Assembly: GCF_000265525.1 (NCBI RefSeq)
Contig: NC_018015.1
Coordinates: forward strand, 310,001-374,000
Reading direction: 5' to 3'
DNA from: Thermococcus cleftensis
GTDB lineage: Archaea > Methanobacteriota_B > Thermococci > Thermococcales > Thermococcaceae
DNA: 64,000 bases
Shown: positions 37,447 through 47,050 of the stretch, piece after piece
How the letters are laid out: every line of letters starts with the position of its first letter
Position numbering within the stretch: position 1 is the first letter of the stretch
Position numbers and translations under genes: made by a program
Notes under the pieces: model-generated
Told to the model about the DNA's origin: nothing
Databases searched by the model: none
What the model saw: the letters and a program-made list of their open reading frames with translations, nothing else

Positions 37447-40029
37447 GTTGCAATAAGACTCTAGGAGAATTGAAACGTTACCAACGCCGCCGGCGAGGTC
37501 GTCGCCGTGGGTTGCAATAAGACTCTAGGAGAATTGAAACAGGAGGAGGCCTGGCGGAGGGTCGAGAGAATCCACATGGGTTGCAATAAGACTCTAGGAG
37601 AATTGAAACACACACGAAGTTATTGCAATTTTGGCGTTATTGGTGGGGGTTGCAATAAGACTCTAGGAGAATTGAAACTTGGCTGAGCGTCGGTAACTTG
37701 TTGCGCTTGCAATAGTGTTGCAATAAGACTCTAGGAGAATTGAAACATACTTGCCACCGCTGTAATACAGAACCTCGCCCGTGGTTGCAATAAGACTCTA
37801 GGAGAATTGAAACCACGAGGCGACAACTACTCGAATATAAAAGACAACTGTTGCAATAAGACTCTAGGAGAATTGAAACGGGGTCGAGTGATGAGCACGA
37901 CGGCCAGAATGCTTGGTTGCAATAAGACTCTAGGAGAATTGAAACGTATAAGTAGCCGTCTCAATCCCTCGACTGCCCACCTGGTTGCAATAAGACTCTA
38001 GGAGAATTGAAACGTAGTAGCGTTATAGTCTATGCTGAGGCTGCTAACAGGTTGCAATAAGACTCTAGGAGAATTGAAACCTCTTCTTTATCGTGCCTAT
38101 AATCGCTGGTAGCGTGTGTTGCAATAAGACTCTAGGAGAATTGAAACCTGTGCTTCTTGTAGATGGCCTCAAGGACTTCGTTGAAGTTGCAATAAGACTC
38201 TAGGAGAATTGAAACTCATTTCTGAGGGCGACATAAAGGCCTATAACTACACGTTGCAATAAGACTCTAGGAGAATTGAAACGGCCGTCCCGGTGAGCGT
38301 TGCCGCTGAGACGGATAAAGTTGCAATAAGACTCTAGGAGAATTGAAACGCACTTCCGCGTCAATCCACCTCGGGTCGCCTGTCGTGGTTGCAATAAGAC
38401 TCTAGGAGAATTGAAACAAGCTTAAACGGGGGTATCTCGTAAAAATCGCCGCCTGTTGCAATAAGACTCTAGGAGAATTGAAACATCGACGAAAATTTAA
38501 TAATCGGGCTGGTGGGTGGTTGAGTTGCAATAAGACTCTAGGAGAATTGAAACAGTAACCTTATCAGGTCCTTAGCCCTTCCCTCCGCTGTTGCAATAAG
38601 ACTCTAGGAGAATTGAAACCAAGCTTTACATATGCCTCATTCCCCCGCCAGTATAAAGTTGCAATAAGACTCTAGGAGAATTGAAACTGTTGTACGTGAA
38701 CATACCCTCTTCCATGGCATCAAGGTTGCAATAAGACTCTAGGAGAATTGAAACGTGAGCATTTTCATATTTTTGCCCTTTGTTATACAAAGTTGCAATA
38801 AGACTCTAGGAGAATTGAAACGCACGCTCAGCGGCGGCTACATTGCAATCGACAGCAGTTGCAATAAGACTCTAGGAGAATTGAAACATGCCAACGTCAG
38901 CATGGAGGACGTTCTCAAGGCGAGTTGCAATAAGACTCTAGGAGAATTGAAACAGGAAGAGTTACATCATACTGGTGGACCCGGAGGTCGTTGCAATAAG
39001 ACTCTAGGAGAATTGAAACGCGATCGGGTTTTCAGTCTTAATCCACACCACTAGGGCGTTGCAATAAGACTCTAGGAGAATTGAAACCTGAGTAATTTTA
39101 GGCTCGTTGAGGACCTCGGCGTCGTGTTGCAATAAGACTCTAGGAGAATTGAAACTCGTCGAGCGTTACGGGGTCCCGCTTCATGCTCGCGGGTTGCAAT
39201 AAGACTCTAGGAGAATTGAAACAGACTGCATCAAGGAAGGCTGCGACAGTGACGTTTTTGTTGCAATAAGACTCTAGGAGAATTGAAACGTCATTGCGAG
39301 CATTGCGATGCTACCGATGACGAGGAGTTGCAATAAGACTCTAGGAGAATTGAAACGGTAGATAATCCAGAAAGCCCTGGCCGTCTCTGCAAGGTTGCAA
39401 TAAGACTCTAGGAGAATTGAAACTTGCCTCGGTCGTCTGCTGTACGGTGATGTTATGTTGCGTTGCAATAAGACTCTAGGAGAATTGAAACAACAGAACC
39501 ATCTCAGAGTTTGTCATGCCTATCACCTGTTGCAATAAGACTCTAGGAGAATTGAAACAGGGCAACGCTTATAATCAGTTTCAGCGCGTAGTTCGTGTTG
39601 CAATAAGACTCTAGGAGAATTGAAACCTTGCTTATAAGGGGCAGAATTCTACCCCTTTTCGGGTTGCAATAAGACTCTAGGAGAATTGAAACAGAGCGGT
39701 GCTTATCTTCTCTGGAAGCCTTGACTCTTCGTTGCAATAAGACTCTAGGAGAATTGAAACGTACCTGAGGCCGAACCGCCTCCAGCCCCCAAACCTTGAC
39801 GTTGCAATAAGACTCTAGGAGAATTGAAACGAAGTATCTCATCGAGAACAAAGACGCGTTGCGTGTTGTTGCAATAAGACTCTAGGAGAATTGAAACCAG
39901 TCGGGTCGCTCTTGCTCTCGTAGGCGCTGCCAATGTTGCAATAAGACTCTAGAAGAATTGAAACGGTATAAGGCGCTGGACCAAATATCCTCTGACAAAG
40001 TTGCAATAAGACTCTAGAAGAATTGAAAC
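37447..40029 (+). CRISPR. CRISPR array of 39 intact 30-base repeats
   Basis: The repeat starts GTTGCAATAAGACTC and ends GAGAATTGAAAC, 30 bases, with unique spacers of about 34-39 bases. I count 37 identical repeats and two at the right end (39935-39964, 40000-40029) with one G to A change. The ATTGAAAC end is the eight-base tag left by Cas6, so the plus strand is the transcribed strand. Homologues in Thermococcales have nearly the same repeat. A decayed 40th and a fragmentary 41st copy follow. Confidence 0.98.
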
Positions 40030-40066
40030 GCGGTGGGGCAGCGAGGCTATGACTTCCCTGTTCTGG

Positions 40067-40180
40067 GTTGCAATAAGACTCCTAGGAGAACTTGGAACTC
40101 TATAAAACCCCGGCGGAAGTTCGAGGGGGTGTGGGGGACGGAACGTCCCCCCGGACAATAAGACTCCAGGGAAACTGAAG
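40067..40180 (+). repeat. decayed leader-distal repeats and a GC-rich hairpin
   Basis: At 40067-40098 a repeat copy carries two single-base insertions and an A to G change. A second fragment, CAATAAGACTCCAGGGAAAC, starts at 40156 and has several changes. Between them lies a perfect hairpin, GGGGGACG-GAA-CGTCCCCC (40133-40151), which could end the CRISPR transcript, though no T-run follows. Confidence 0.8.
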
Positions 40181-40229
40181 ACGGCACAACTGCATAATTA
40201 ATGAACTGGTGGATCACATAAAAACTGAA

Positions 40230-41165
40230 TTAACTAGTCTCAGTTGAAAGCGCCATCTCGACGATTCTCTCGAAGAGCGCCCCGTGGTTCCCGAAGGCCT
40301 CGAACATTCTTCCCGAGTAGTTCTCCGAGGCGGTCTCAAGGAAGTGCCGGAGATTCCGGCCGATCTCGTCGCTTATTGGGACGTGGAGCGGAGAGGGCTC
40401 ATAGTAGTCAAGTCCCTTCATCAAGGCCGTGGAAAAGTACCAGAGCGTCTTTCTGACTTTCCTGCCCTTTATCCTGGAAAAGCTCGCCTCCATGCAGTTA
40501 AAGGCCGCGTGAAGGAGCACTATAATGTCCACCTCCACTCCCCTCTCCAGGAGCTTTTTCCTTTCCCGGTCGCCGCGGAGGTCCTTTATCCTGTACCCGC
40601 TCCTCGTCTGCTCGTCGTAGGGAACCTCGACGCCGTAGATGCCCTCGATCCTTGGGTCATAGACGAGGACGTCCGTGCCGCCGACTATGTAGAGCCGCCC
40701 GTTTCTGGCTTCGATGATGGTGTTTTCAGTGCTCAGAACCGGAAAGCCGTTGGCCATTGCCAGGACGGACATCGTGCTCTTCCCCGTGTGGGGGTAGCCT
40801 ATGAACAGAACCGCCTTTCCGTTGGGCGTAACGACGCCAACGGAGTCCGTTATGAACAGTCTGCCTACCTTAGCAGCGGCTCTTGCCGCGGCCTGGAGTA
40901 TGAAGAAAATCGGAGCCTCGTTTCCATAGGCGGAGGGGACCTTTGACTCTATCTTGTACTCGTCCCTTCCCAGGTGGTCGTAGACCGCGCTGAATACGCG
41001 GAACTCCTCTCCCTTGAAGCGCTCCACGATGACGTTCGGCTCACCACCGCTTTCCCCAACGTCCGGAAGGTACCTCCTGGCGAAAAGTCCCCCGAAAGCG
41101 TCCTCAAAACCGTCGTCAAGCTCCCCTGTGAAGTGAACATCAACACCGCCTATTCTCACGCCCAT
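40230..41165 (-). CDS. HprK-like P-loop kinase-type protein
   Basis: 311 residues. A P-loop GYPHTGKST lies at residues 123-131, set in AVLFIGYPHTGKSTMSVLAMANGFPVLSTENT. This late P-loop after about 110 residues, followed by a conserved acidic/polar strand, resembles HPr kinase-like proteins and related Ser kinases. The N-terminal part could be a substrate-recognition domain. No HPr or PTS genes are known in Thermococcus, so the target must be something else. It lies downstream of the CRISPR array on the other strand, with no sign that it belongs to it. Confidence 0.65.
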   Translation of the reverse strand: MGVRIGGVDVHFTGELDDGFEDAFGGLFARRYLPDVGESGGEPNVIVERFKGEEFRVFSAVYDHLGRDEYKIESKVPSAYGNEAPIFFILQAAARAAAKVGRLFITDSVGVVTPNGKAVLFIGYPHTGKSTMSVLAMANGFPVLSTENTIIEARNGRLYIVGGTDVLVYDPRIEGIYGVEVPYDEQTRSGYRIKDLRGDRERKKLLERGVEVDIIVLLHAAFNCMEASFSRIKGRKVRKTLWYFSTALMKGLDYYEPSPLHVPISDEIGRNLRHFLETASENYSGRMFEAFGNHGALFERIVEMALSTETS

Positions 41166-41332
41166 TGGCTTCCCCGGTATGGGCTAGAGAGAGGCACTTA
41201 TAACTTTTCCGTGGGAAGATTGGACGTCAGAAGAGGGGTGCATTAACATGGAAATGAAAAGCCCGCAAAGAATAACAGCCCCCAAACAGCTTGAATAGAG
41301 AGTTTGTTAAAGAAAAAGACCAAGAAAACTCC

Positions 41333-42013
41333 TCACTCGAGGGCGGCAAGAAGCTTCTCCATGAACATCTTCTCCGGGTAGGCACCCTCGAACTGAACCT
41401 TGTCCTCGCCGTCCACCTGTATGACTATCTTCGGAACTGCCATGACGCTGTACTGGTCGGCCCACTCGGGGTACTCGATGGCCTCGACCATGTCGCCGAG
41501 TATCTTACCCTTGCCCGCGTTGGTGTTCTCGATGGCGAACTTGTGAGCCATTCTAACGGCGAGCGGGCAGTAGGGGCAGGTCGGGGTGACGAAGACGAGT
41601 ATCCTGACGTCCCTGTCGATCTTCGCCAGCTCCTCCTTGCTCTCGGGCATGAGGTCGGTGCTAGCGTTGCTGACATCGACGATGTCCTCGAGGAAGGCTC
41701 CAAACTCGTGGCCGGCCGGAAGGCCGAAGAAGCGGACGCCCATGTCCTTGCCGTCCTGGGTTATCGTGACGGCGGGGGCGCGGTCTATCCTGTACTGCTC
41801 GGCGAGCTTCCTGCCCTCTTCACTGTCGAAGTCGTGGAACTCGTAGGTAAGCTTGTCGGTCAGCTCTGAAAGCTCCTGGACGAGCTGCTTGAGCTGGTCG
41901 CAGTACTGGCAGTGGTCCTTTCCGATGAAACCGATAATCTTAACCGGGTTGGTCAGCTTGGAGAAAAACTCCTCCTTGATGACCTTCTTGTCGTTGTCAC
42001 TAATCAGTCCCAT
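41333..42013 (-). CDS. pdo: protein disulfide oxidoreductase (Pdo, glutaredoxin-like)
   Basis: 226 residues made of two thioredoxin folds, each with an active site: CQYC at residues 35-38 and CPYC at 146-149, the same positions as in the P. furiosus protein. It forms, breaks and reshuffles disulfides in the cytoplasm, and in Pyrococcus it is the partner that can reduce SurR. GGAGGTG precedes the ATG at 42013. It is divergent from surR, with a SurR half-site (GTTTATAAC) at 42036-42044 in between. Confidence 0.95.
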   Translation of the reverse strand: MGLISDNDKKVIKEEFFSKLTNPVKIIGFIGKDHCQYCDQLKQLVQELSELTDKLTYEFHDFDSEEGRKLAEQYRIDRAPAVTITQDGKDMGVRFFGLPAGHEFGAFLEDIVDVSNASTDLMPESKEELAKIDRDVRILVFVTPTCPYCPLAVRMAHKFAIENTNAGKGKILGDMVEAIEYPEWADQYSVMAVPKIVIQVDGEDKVQFEGAYPEKMFMEKLLAALE

Positions 42014-42035
42014 TCTCAACACCTCCATGCTAAAG

Positions 42036-42116
42036 GTTTATAACGTTTTGAGCGCAATACTCCCAGGAGTTTAATCTCCGGTTTGCAACCTAAGGTTGAA
42101 TGTTCACTATATAAGC
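42036..42116. promoter_or_regulatory. pdo-surR divergent control region with SurR sites
   Basis: GTTTGCAACCTAAGGTT at 42081-42097 fits the extended SurR site GTT-N3-AAC-N5-GTT exactly. It lies 11 bases before the surR TATA box CTATATAAG (42108-42116). A second, simple GTT-N3-AAC site, GTTTATAAC (42036-42044), sits 23-31 bases before the pdo start and coincides with a possible minus-strand TATA. This suggests SurR acts on both genes, including its own. Confidence 0.8.
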
Positions 42117-42146
42117 TTTGCGTCACAGATCTGGGTGGTGTGGGTC

Positions 42147-42857
42147 ATGGCTGAACCGGACATCTTTTACATACTGGGGAACAGGGTGAGGCGCGACTTG
42201 CTGAGCCACCTCACCTGCACCGAGTGCTACTTCAGCTTCCTGAGCAGCAAGGTTAGCGTTTCTTCAACGGCCGTTGCAAAGCACCTTAAAATCATGGAGC
42301 GCGAGGGAATACTTAGGTCCTATGAGAGGGAGGGACCCTTCATCGGGCCTGCGAGGAAGTACTACGACATAGCCATAGCAAAAACCTACGTCGCCACGGT
42401 CACGCCCAACCTCTTTTGGTACCGTGGACTCGACTTGGGCGGCGAGGTTATCAAGAGAACCGAGATAGACATTTCCCGCATTCCGGACGAGCACAGCTCG
42501 CTCCTGGAGATGATTCACTCCTTCCACGAGCTCAGTGTGGAGCTTGAAAAGGTTCTTCAGGCACTCAAGGCAGTTGAAACCAGGCGCGATGCGCTGATGA
42601 AGGAGATAAAGGAGCGCTACCTCAAGGAGATAGGCGACATGACCCAGCTCGCCATACTGCACTACATTCTCCTCGTCGGCGAGGCAACGGTGGACGAGCT
42701 CAGCGACAGGCTCAACCTCAAGGAAAGGGAAGTCCTTGTGAAGGCCAGGGAGCTGGACAGGTTCGTACCGTTAATAATAAAAGACGGGGCCATTAAGATT
42801 GACGAAGAAAGGCTAAAACAAAAACTCGGCGGTGAAAGTGATGCCGGAGAAGATTAG
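42147..42857 (+). CDS. surR: SurR, redox-responsive transcription regulator
   Basis: 236 residues. The winged helix at the N-terminus contains the redox switch CTEC (C24, C27) in SHLTCTECYFSFL, whose oxidation by sulfur blocks DNA binding in P. furiosus. The recognition helix is in VSSTAVAKHLKIMEREGILRSY. The C-terminal half has a coiled region and a second helix-turn-helix-like part (GEATVDELSDRLNLKEREVLVKA). In Pyrococcus it activates hydrogenase genes and represses sulfur-reduction genes. ATG 42147 is preceded by GGTGGTGTGGGTC. Its end overlaps the ferredoxin gene by 17 bases. Confidence 0.95.
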   Translation: MAEPDIFYILGNRVRRDLLSHLTCTECYFSFLSSKVSVSSTAVAKHLKIMEREGILRSYEREGPFIGPARKYYDIAIAKTYVATVTPNLFWYRGLDLGGEVIKRTEIDISRIPDEHSSLLEMIHSFHELSVELEKVLQALKAVETRRDALMKEIKERYLKEIGDMTQLAILHYILLVGEATVDELSDRLNLKEREVLVKARELDRFVPLIIKDGAIKIDEERLKQKLGGESDAGED

Positions 42858-43044
42858 AGTCATCGTGAACGAGGACAGGTGCTACCTCTGCGGTGGTTGC
42901 GCCGGCGTTTGCCCGACTCTGGCCATAGAGGTCCACTCAAGCGGCTGGGAGTTCTTCCAGGACAAGTGCATCAGCTGCAGGATATGCATCAACGCCTGTC
43001 CGGTTGGAGCGCTCAGCGCTGAGCCACTGGAGGTGAGCGAATGA
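42841..43044 (+). CDS. 2[4Fe-4S] ferredoxin
   Basis: 67 residues with two cluster motifs, [12 protein letters not shown] and [12 protein letters not shown], giving eight cysteines for two [4Fe-4S] clusters. ATG 42841 follows GGTGA and lies inside the 3' end of surR. Its stop overlaps the ATG of the geranylgeranyl reductase gene. The direct coupling suggests it delivers electrons to that enzyme, as shown for methanogen homologues; here this is inferred from position. Confidence 0.92.
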   Translation: MPEKIRVIVNEDRCYLCGGCAGVCPTLAIEVHSSGWEFFQDKCISCRICINACPVGALSAEPLEVSE

Positions 43045-44231
43045 AGGAGATGAAATACGACGTCGTCGTTGTCGGTGCCGGAATAGCCGGCCCGATCGTT
43101 GCCAGAAACGTCGCCAAATCAGGTTTTTCCGTCCTTCTCATCGACAAGAAGCCCGCGATTGGAACGCCCAAGCAGTGCGCCGAAGGCATAAGCATCAAGG
43201 TCTTCGATAAGTACGACATACCCTACGACAGGCGCTTCATCAACCGCGAGATTTATGGAGCAAAGCTCTATTCACCGAGCGGCTACGAGCTTGAGCTCAG
43301 GTACAAAGAGGCCAGCGGCGTTATCCTTGAGAGGAAGGTCTTCGACAAGATGCTGGCTTATTACGCGGCCAAGGCTGGAGCAGATGTGCTCGCGAGGACG
43401 GAGGCTTTGGACGTCATAAAGAAGAACGGCAAAGTCGTTGGAATCAAGGCCAAGCACGAGGACGAGCCTGTCGAGATCTACGCCGACGTTGTAGTTGCTG
43501 CCGACGGCGTCGAGAGCACCATCGCGAGGAAAGCCGGAATAAACACCTACGCCCCGCCGCACGAGTTCGACTCAAGCTACGAGTACGAGATGCTCATAGA
43601 GGGCTTCGACCCCGACATGATACACCTCTGGTTCGGCAACGAGATAGCGCCGAGGGGCTACGTCTGGGTCTTTCCGAAGGACGAGGACCGGGCCAACGTC
43701 GGGATTGGCATCAACTCGGACAATCCAAAGACCGCCAAGTATTACCTCGACAAGTGGCTGAGGGAGAACAACATTCCAGCAAAGAAGCTCCTCGAGATAA
43801 ACGTTGGCGTTGTCCCCGTTGGTGGCTTCGTTAAGGACCTCGTCAAGGACAACGTTCTCGTCGTCGGAGACGCGGCCAGACAGGTAAACCCGATGCACGG
43901 CGGTGGAATGGCCGAGGCAATGGAAGCTGGAACCATAGCAAGCAAGTGGATAGTGAAGGCCCTCGAAGAGGAGAACCTCGAACTCCTGAAGAACTACACG
44001 ACCGAGTGGTGGGAGACCGACGGGAAGAGGCTCGAAAAGGTTCTCAAGGTGAGGCGCGTCACCGAGAAGCTCACCGACGAGGACCTCGACCTGTTCATAC
44101 AGATCCTCAGCGGGGCAGACGCCGAGAAGATAGCGGGCGGAGACTACGGAGAGGTGATAAAGGCTCTCCTCAAGCACCCGAAGGTTCTCCTCAGCCCGAG
44201 GAGGATAACGCTCCTCAAGGAGCTCCTCTAA
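43041..44231 (+). CDS. geranylgeranyl reductase (digeranylgeranylglycerophospholipid reductase)
   Basis: 396-residue FAD enzyme that saturates the geranylgeranyl chains of archaeal membrane lipids. The Rossmann start [25 protein letters not shown] binds [12 protein letters not shown] contains the redox or substrate Cys region, and [24 protein letters not shown] is the second FAD motif. The gene begins inside the ferredoxin stop codon. The unit surR-ferredoxin-reductase ties lipid saturation to redox control. Its end overlaps topA by four bases. Confidence 0.94.
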   Translation: MKEMKYDVVVVGAGIAGPIVARNVAKSGFSVLLIDKKPAIGTPKQCAEGISIKVFDKYDIPYDRRFINREIYGAKLYSPSGYELELRYKEASGVILERKVFDKMLAYYAAKAGADVLARTEALDVIKKNGKVVGIKAKHEDEPVEIYADVVVAADGVESTIARKAGINTYAPPHEFDSSYEYEMLIEGFDPDMIHLWFGNEIAPRGYVWVFPKDEDRANVGIGINSDNPKTAKYYLDKWLRENNIPAKKLLEINVGVVPVGGFVKDLVKDNVLVVGDAARQVNPMHGGGMAEAMEAGTIASKWIVKALEEENLELLKNYTTEWWETDGKRLEKVLKVRRVTEKLTDEDLDLFIQILSGADAEKIAGGDYGEVIKALLKHPKVLLSPRRITLLKELL

Positions 44232-46378
44232 TTACCCTTTTTCTTCCACTCCTTGCAGTTCATATCCACGCATATCTCGTACTCCCTTCCCTTCTCGCGA
44301 ATCTTCACCACGGGTGCACCGTTGCAGCAGGTCTTGTCCGTCGGGATTATCTCTCCCCGCTGGAGAAGGGGGTAGGTGACGTCGCATTTGGGCCAGTTGG
44401 AGCAACCAACGAAGCGCTTGCCCGTTTTCCTGTTGTAGCGAACGACCAGGTCACCGCCGCACTTGGGGCACTTGCCGAGAACGAGCCCCTTCCCCGTTTT
44501 CCGGCCTTCTTGAGCCTTGGAGCTGGCAGTTCCCTTGGGCACCTTCGCAGAGTCCTCCGAAACCTTGGCGGAGTCTTTAGAGGTCGTTACCCCAGTTCCC
44601 GTCGTTTCAAGGAGCATCTTACCTATGTCCAGCTCCTTCTCCTTGAAGACCTTCAGGATTTTAATCAACTGTCCCCTGCTCTCCTCGATGACTTCGTCCT
44701 TCTTTGCCTTTCCCGCCATTATCTCCTCCATCTTCTCCTCGAAGGCCCTCGTCAGCTCAACGCTCACTATGTCCGGCACGTTCTTCTCGAGGGCCTCCAC
44801 AACGCGCATTCCGAGGGGGGTGACCTTTATCTTCTTCTTGCCCTCGATGTAGCCCCTGCTGTAAAGCGTCTCAAGGATTTGGGCGCGCGTGGCTTTAGTT
44901 CCAATTCCAAGGTCTTCCATCTTTTTGATTACGGCCGCCGGGGAGTATCTCGCCGGGGGCTTCGTCTTCTTCTTCTCGCGCTTTATCTGGAGAACCCTGA
45001 CCTGCTCGCCCTCCTTAAAGGCGGGCAAAATAACCTCGTCGAACTTGACGTATTTACCATAGACCTTCAGCCAGCCCTCCTTTACGGTTCTCGCCCCACT
45101 CAAAATGAAGCGATGATTGTTGGAGTTTATTATCACCCTCGCTATCTCCCTCACGGCAGGCTCCATGAAGAGGGCCAGGAAGCGTCTCACTATGAGGTCG
45201 TAGAGGTTCGCCTCGTCTCTGGTCAGCTCTCCAGCTTTTGGAAGCTCTCCGGTGGGGTATATCGCCGGGTGGGCAGGGTCTTCCTTCTTGCCCTCTACGG
45301 GCCTGAGCTTATCCTTTCCCAGAAGCTCGTGGGCGAAGGGCTTGTACTCGGGTAGCTTTGCCAGGTTCTGGAGAATGGAGCGGAAGTTGAGGTTCTTGGG
45401 GAGCTTCTGCGAGGAGGTGCGGGGGTATGAGCACAGGGCTCGCTCGTACAGCTTCTGTGCAATCTCCAAAGTCTTCTTCGGGGAGTAGCCAAACGCCGAA
45501 TACGCTTCCCGCTGGAGTGTTCCGAGGTCGAAGGGGACGGGCGGATTCCTCTTCTGCTGTTTGACTTCCACCCTTTCAACGAAGGCCGGCCCCTTCTTGG
45601 CCTCCTGAACGATTCTCTTCGCCTCCTCCTCGTCCCAGATTTTGTCCCTCTCGTAGGTTGCGGTGTAGCTCTTGCTGTTCTTCTCGAGGGTCATTTTGAT
45701 GACCCAGTATGGTTTGGGCTGAAAGTTGGCTATCTCCCTCTCCCTCTCCACTAGGAACTTCAGCGTTGGCCCCTGGACGCGGCCGGTTGAGAGAACCTGC
45801 CACTTGCCGCTGGCGCGCTTTATGGCCGAGGTAAGGGCGCGGGAGAGATTGACTCCCCAGTACCAGTCGAGGACGTGGCGCGCTATTCCTGCATCGGCCA
45901 TTCCGAAGTTTATCGTCGGTTCGAGGTTGTACCATGCCTTCAGGAGGTCCTTCTTTGTTAAGGCGGAGAACTTCATTCTCTTCGCCCTGGTGGGGTCAAC
46001 GCCGCAGGCGTACTTGAGAGCAGTATAACCAATAACCTCACCCTCGGTGTCGTAGTCGCAGGCAACCACGAACTCGTCGGCCCTCTTGGCGAGGGTGGCC
46101 AGGGCTTTGATGTAGTCCTTCGCGTAGCCCTTGCCCTTCTCGGCGACGTAGACGGGAACCCATTCTATATCGAAGACAGGATAGCCGTAGGTTTTAGTTT
46201 TCGGCGCGAGTGAGAAGAGATGGCCAACCGCCGGAGCTACGATTATTCTCTTCCCGTCTCGGGTGAACTCGTAGTAGCTCACCTTTCCGATGGTCTTCCT
46301 GACGGGCTTGCCTTCCGCTAACGCATAGGCGATTTTACGGGCAACGTTGGGCTTTTCCGCTATGATGAGCGTGACCAT
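44228..46378 (-). CDS. topA: DNA topoisomerase I / III (type IA)
   Basis: 716 residues. It relaxes negative supercoils and resolves DNA strands by a transient single-strand cut. Toprim motifs are [17 protein letters not shown] and [13 protein letters not shown]. The catalytic Tyr lies in [16 protein letters not shown] near residue 318. The C-terminus has two zinc-binding parts, [29 protein letters not shown] and CC..CVDMNC. A linker before them ([17 protein letters not shown]) repeats a seven-residue unit. ATG 46378 is preceded by GGTGTCGTC. Confidence 0.95.
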   Translation of the reverse strand: MVTLIIAEKPNVARKIAYALAEGKPVRKTIGKVSYYEFTRDGKRIIVAPAVGHLFSLAPKTKTYGYPVFDIEWVPVYVAEKGKGYAKDYIKALATLAKRADEFVVACDYDTEGEVIGYTALKYACGVDPTRAKRMKFSALTKKDLLKAWYNLEPTINFGMADAGIARHVLDWYWGVNLSRALTSAIKRASGKWQVLSTGRVQGPTLKFLVEREREIANFQPKPYWVIKMTLEKNSKSYTATYERDKIWDEEEAKRIVQEAKKGPAFVERVEVKQQKRNPPVPFDLGTLQREAYSAFGYSPKKTLEIAQKLYERALCSYPRTSSQKLPKNLNFRSILQNLAKLPEYKPFAHELLGKDKLRPVEGKKEDPAHPAIYPTGELPKAGELTRDEANLYDLIVRRFLALFMEPAVREIARVIINSNNHRFILSGARTVKEGWLKVYGKYVKFDEVILPAFKEGEQVRVLQIKREKKKTKPPARYSPAAVIKKMEDLGIGTKATRAQILETLYSRGYIEGKKKIKVTPLGMRVVEALEKNVPDIVSVELTRAFEEKMEEIMAGKAKKDEVIEESRGQLIKILKVFKEKELDIGKMLLETTGTGVTTSKDSAKVSEDSAKVPKGTASSKAQEGRKTGKGLVLGKCPKCGGDLVVRYNRKTGKRFVGCSNWPKCDVTYPLLQRGEIIPTDKTCCNGAPVVKIREKGREYEICVDMNCKEWKKKGN

Positions 46379-46548
46379 GACGACACCTTGAGGCGATAGG
46401 CAGATGGATTATAAAAATCCTGCGGAGCAGGCTTTTAGCAAAGATGTTCAGGATTCCACCGGACGCGAGCCTTTGAGAGACTGCGAACTTTTGGTGAAGC
46501 TTCAGCGAAAAGCTTAATAAGGAACCCCCCGATGCACCTACCGCGGGC

Positions 46549-46626
46549 GGGGCCGTAGGGTAGCCTGGTCTATCCTGCGGGCTTTGGGAGCCCGTGACCC
46601 GGGTTCGAATCCCGGCGGCCCCACCA
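46549..46626 (+). tRNA. tRNA-Pro (TGG)
   Basis: Acceptor GGGGCCG pairs with CGGCCCC, the anticodon stem CGGGC/GCCCG encloses TTTGGGA (anticodon TGG), and the T-arm is CCGGGTTCGAATCCCGG. The discriminator is A and CCA is encoded. A TATA-like CTTAATAA lies upstream. Confidence 0.95.
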
Positions 46627-46947
46627 TAACAGCCCTTTGCTCCGCATGTTGAGGCTTTGCCTCAACACGTCGGGAAGCTTCGCTTCCTACGAAGCGCTGG
46701 CGGAAGAGTGCGTGCAATTCCAAAAGTTGCCTGTTTTTCACGGGGTTTGTTCTCAACTGACAGTTTGCAGTGTTCCACTCTCCACAAGGCGTCCTTCGAA
46801 CGCTAAAAATGAAGTGAACCATTAAAGAGGCCCTGTTCAACAGTTAAACCTCGTTAAAACTGCATAAAATCATGTCACTCAAAGCACGCTTTTTCAAAAG
46901 GAATCACGAACCTTGATCAAACTTTTGCAGAGCAAAAGTTTGTAGAA
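46627..46947. other. region between two tRNA genes with three perfect hairpins
   Basis: 321 bases without a supported gene. TGTTGAGGC-TTT-GCCTCAACA (46647-46667) and GGAAGC-TTC-GCTTCC (46673-46687) directly follow tRNA-Pro. CAAACTTTTGC-AGA-GCAAAAGTTTG (46918-46942) lies just past the 3' end of tRNA-Thr. They could act as terminators or processing signals. Confidence 0.6.
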
Positions 46948-47024
46948 TGGAGCCCCGGGCGGGGTTTGAACCCGCGACCTGCCGCTTACCAAGCGGCCGC
47001 TCCACCAGGCTGAGCCACCGGGGC
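46948..47024 (-). tRNA. tRNA-Thr (GGT)
   Basis: Minus-strand cloverleaf: acceptor GCCCCGG with CCGGGGC, anticodon stem GCCGC/GCGGC with TTGGTAA (anticodon GGT), T-arm GCGGGTTCAAACCCCGC, discriminator T and encoded CCA. Confidence 0.95.
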
Positions 47025-47050
47025 GTCGATGATACGATGCAGGTGAGGCT

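Noticed and set aside
37807-39933. short frames on both strands within the CRISPR array
   Set aside because: They are translations of the repeat unit (for example NKTLGELK or SILLESYC) and not genes.
37447-40029. reverse orientation of the CRISPR array
   Set aside because: Decayed copies lie at the right end, the leader-like AT-rich region and TATA box are at the left, and the Cas6 tag ATTGAAAC reads on the plus strand.
43946-45355. 469-residue plus-strand frame opposite topA
   Set aside because: It covers the reverse strand of topA and part of the reductase gene, has no family features, and arises from high GC and few stops on the shadow strand.
46538-46840. minus-strand frame over tRNA-Pro
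   Set aside because: Another false frame from tRNA sequence (PGFEPGS pattern).
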